Shown here: positions 21,602 through 22,009 of the stretch, piece after piece
How the letters are laid out: the number at the start of each line of letters is the position of its first letter
Position numbering within the stretch: position 1 is the stretch's first letter
DNA from: JBDHRG01 sp039807445
GTDB lineage: Bacteria > Pseudomonadota > Gammaproteobacteria > Competibacterales > Competibacteraceae
Length of the DNA: 22,009 nt
Direction: 5' to 3'
Assembly (NCBI GenBank): GCA_039807445.1
Contig: JBDHRG010000044.1
Location: 1-22,009, forward strand
Notes under the pieces: model-generated
The model's database searches: none
Seen by the model: the letters and a program-made list of their open reading frames with translations, nothing else
What the model was told of the DNA's origin: nothing
Program-made: the position numbers and the translations under genes

Positions 21602-22009
21602 TCAGTCGACCAGGGTCCAGGTGCCGTTCTTGACCTCGAGCATGCGAAACGCGCTCAGGTCGAGGCCCATGTGGTCGCTCGGCGACAGGTTGACGACGCC
21701 GCCGGTGCCGACGTAGTCCTTGGTCGTCTCGATCGCGTCGCGGACCTTGGCCTTGTCGGTGGAGCCGGCGCGCTTGAGCGCCTCGATCGCGATCATCAGG
21801 CCGTCGTAGGCATGGCCGCCGAAGGTCGAGACGTCGGTGCCGAACTTGGCCGTGTAGGTCTTGGTGTAGTCGACCACGACCTTCTTCTGCGGGTCGGACT
21901 CGGGCAGCTTGTCGGCGACCAGCAAGGCGGCGGCCGGCAGGCGCACGCCTTCGGCGGCCGAACCGGCGAGCGCCAGGAACTCCTTCGAGGCCACCCCGTG
22001 CGACTGGTA
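21602..22009 (-). CDS. Liv-type substrate-binding protein, cut by the window end
   Basis: The C-terminal ~135 residues of a periplasmic HAAT-family binding protein; the frame is open through base 22009, so the gene starts outside the window (a GTG at 21994 is not the true start). Seen: VASKEFLALAGSAAEGVRL, FGGHAYDGLMIA, SDHMGLDLSAFRML. It is a paralogue of the left-edge gene: the last 77 bases of the window are identical to 484-560 read in the opposite orientation, after which the two diverge. It is first in the operon with livH, livM, livG and the hemerythrin-livF fusion, so it should be the cognate receptor of that importer. Ligand unknown. Confidence 0.9.
   Translation of the reverse strand, partial: YQSHGVASKEFLALAGSAAEGVRLPAAALLVADKLPESDPQKKVVVDYTKTYTAKFGTDVSTFGGHAYDGLMIAIEALKRAGSTDKAKVRDAIETTKDYVGTGGVVNLSPSDHMGLDLSAFRMLEVKNGTWTLVD

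Overview
The window is GC-rich, densely coded DNA, most likely from a betaproteobacterium of the Thauera/Azoarcus/Aromatoleum type (Zoogloeaceae/Rhodocyclaceae). That placement is inferred from base composition, gene content and the style of the intergenic hairpin repeats; no taxonomic marker other than a tRNA-Lys is present. The theme is aerobic breakdown of an aromatic acid through homogentisate-type (2,5-dihydroxyaryl) intermediates, with uptake by a branched-chain/aromatic-acid (HAAT, Liv-type) ABC transporter.

Layout. (1) 1-4083, plus strand: 3' part of a Liv-type substrate-binding protein, an FAD-dependent aromatic hydroxylase, a 59-aa DUF2783-like partner displaced by an unusual ~250-bp segment, and a LuxR-family regulator. 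(2) 4084-5865: sparse region with G/C-rich hairpin repeats, an 89-aa hypothetical gene, a tRNA-Lys(CUU) with its own promoter and terminator-like hairpin, and a small secreted protein behind a good sigma-54 promoter. (3) 5865-11010, minus strand: a catabolic operon reading (5' to 3') 57-aa mini-protein, FAD hydroxylase, DUF2783, short homogentisate dioxygenase-like enzyme, short fumarylacetoacetase-family hydrolase, maleylacetoacetate isomerase. (4) 11136-17533, plus strand: MarR regulator, MBL-fold protein, FAD hydroxylase, DUF2783, classical homogentisate 1,2-dioxygenase (hmgA), classical fumarylacetoacetase (fahA). (5) 17557-22009, minus strand: substrate-binding protein (cut by the window end), livH, livM, livG and a livF whose N-terminus is an in-frame hemerythrin-like domain.

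How it fits together: regions 3 and 4 are two divergent operons with the same gene order on either side of one AT-rich control region and one MarR gene. Each carries its own hydroxylase pair, ring-cleaving dioxygenase and fumarylacetoacetase-type hydrolase, but the dioxygenases and hydrolases are of different size classes. Only one isomerase is present, so it may serve both. The hydroxylase plus small-partner arrangement resembles the two-component 3-hydroxyphenylacetate 6-hydroxylase MhaAB of Pseudomonas putida U, which makes homogentisate. No 4-hydroxyphenylpyruvate dioxygenase is visible, which suggests homogentisate-like intermediates come from hydroxylated arylacetates rather than tyrosine; this is inference.

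Most noteworthy: the hemerythrin-LivF fusion; three hydroxylase/DUF2783 pairs in one window; a 57-aa protein equal to the two ends of the neighbouring MBL protein joined in frame; an MBL protein lacking two canonical metal ligands; and a right window edge that stops exactly at the end of a 77-bp identity with the left-edge gene, which looks like an assembly break in a repeat.
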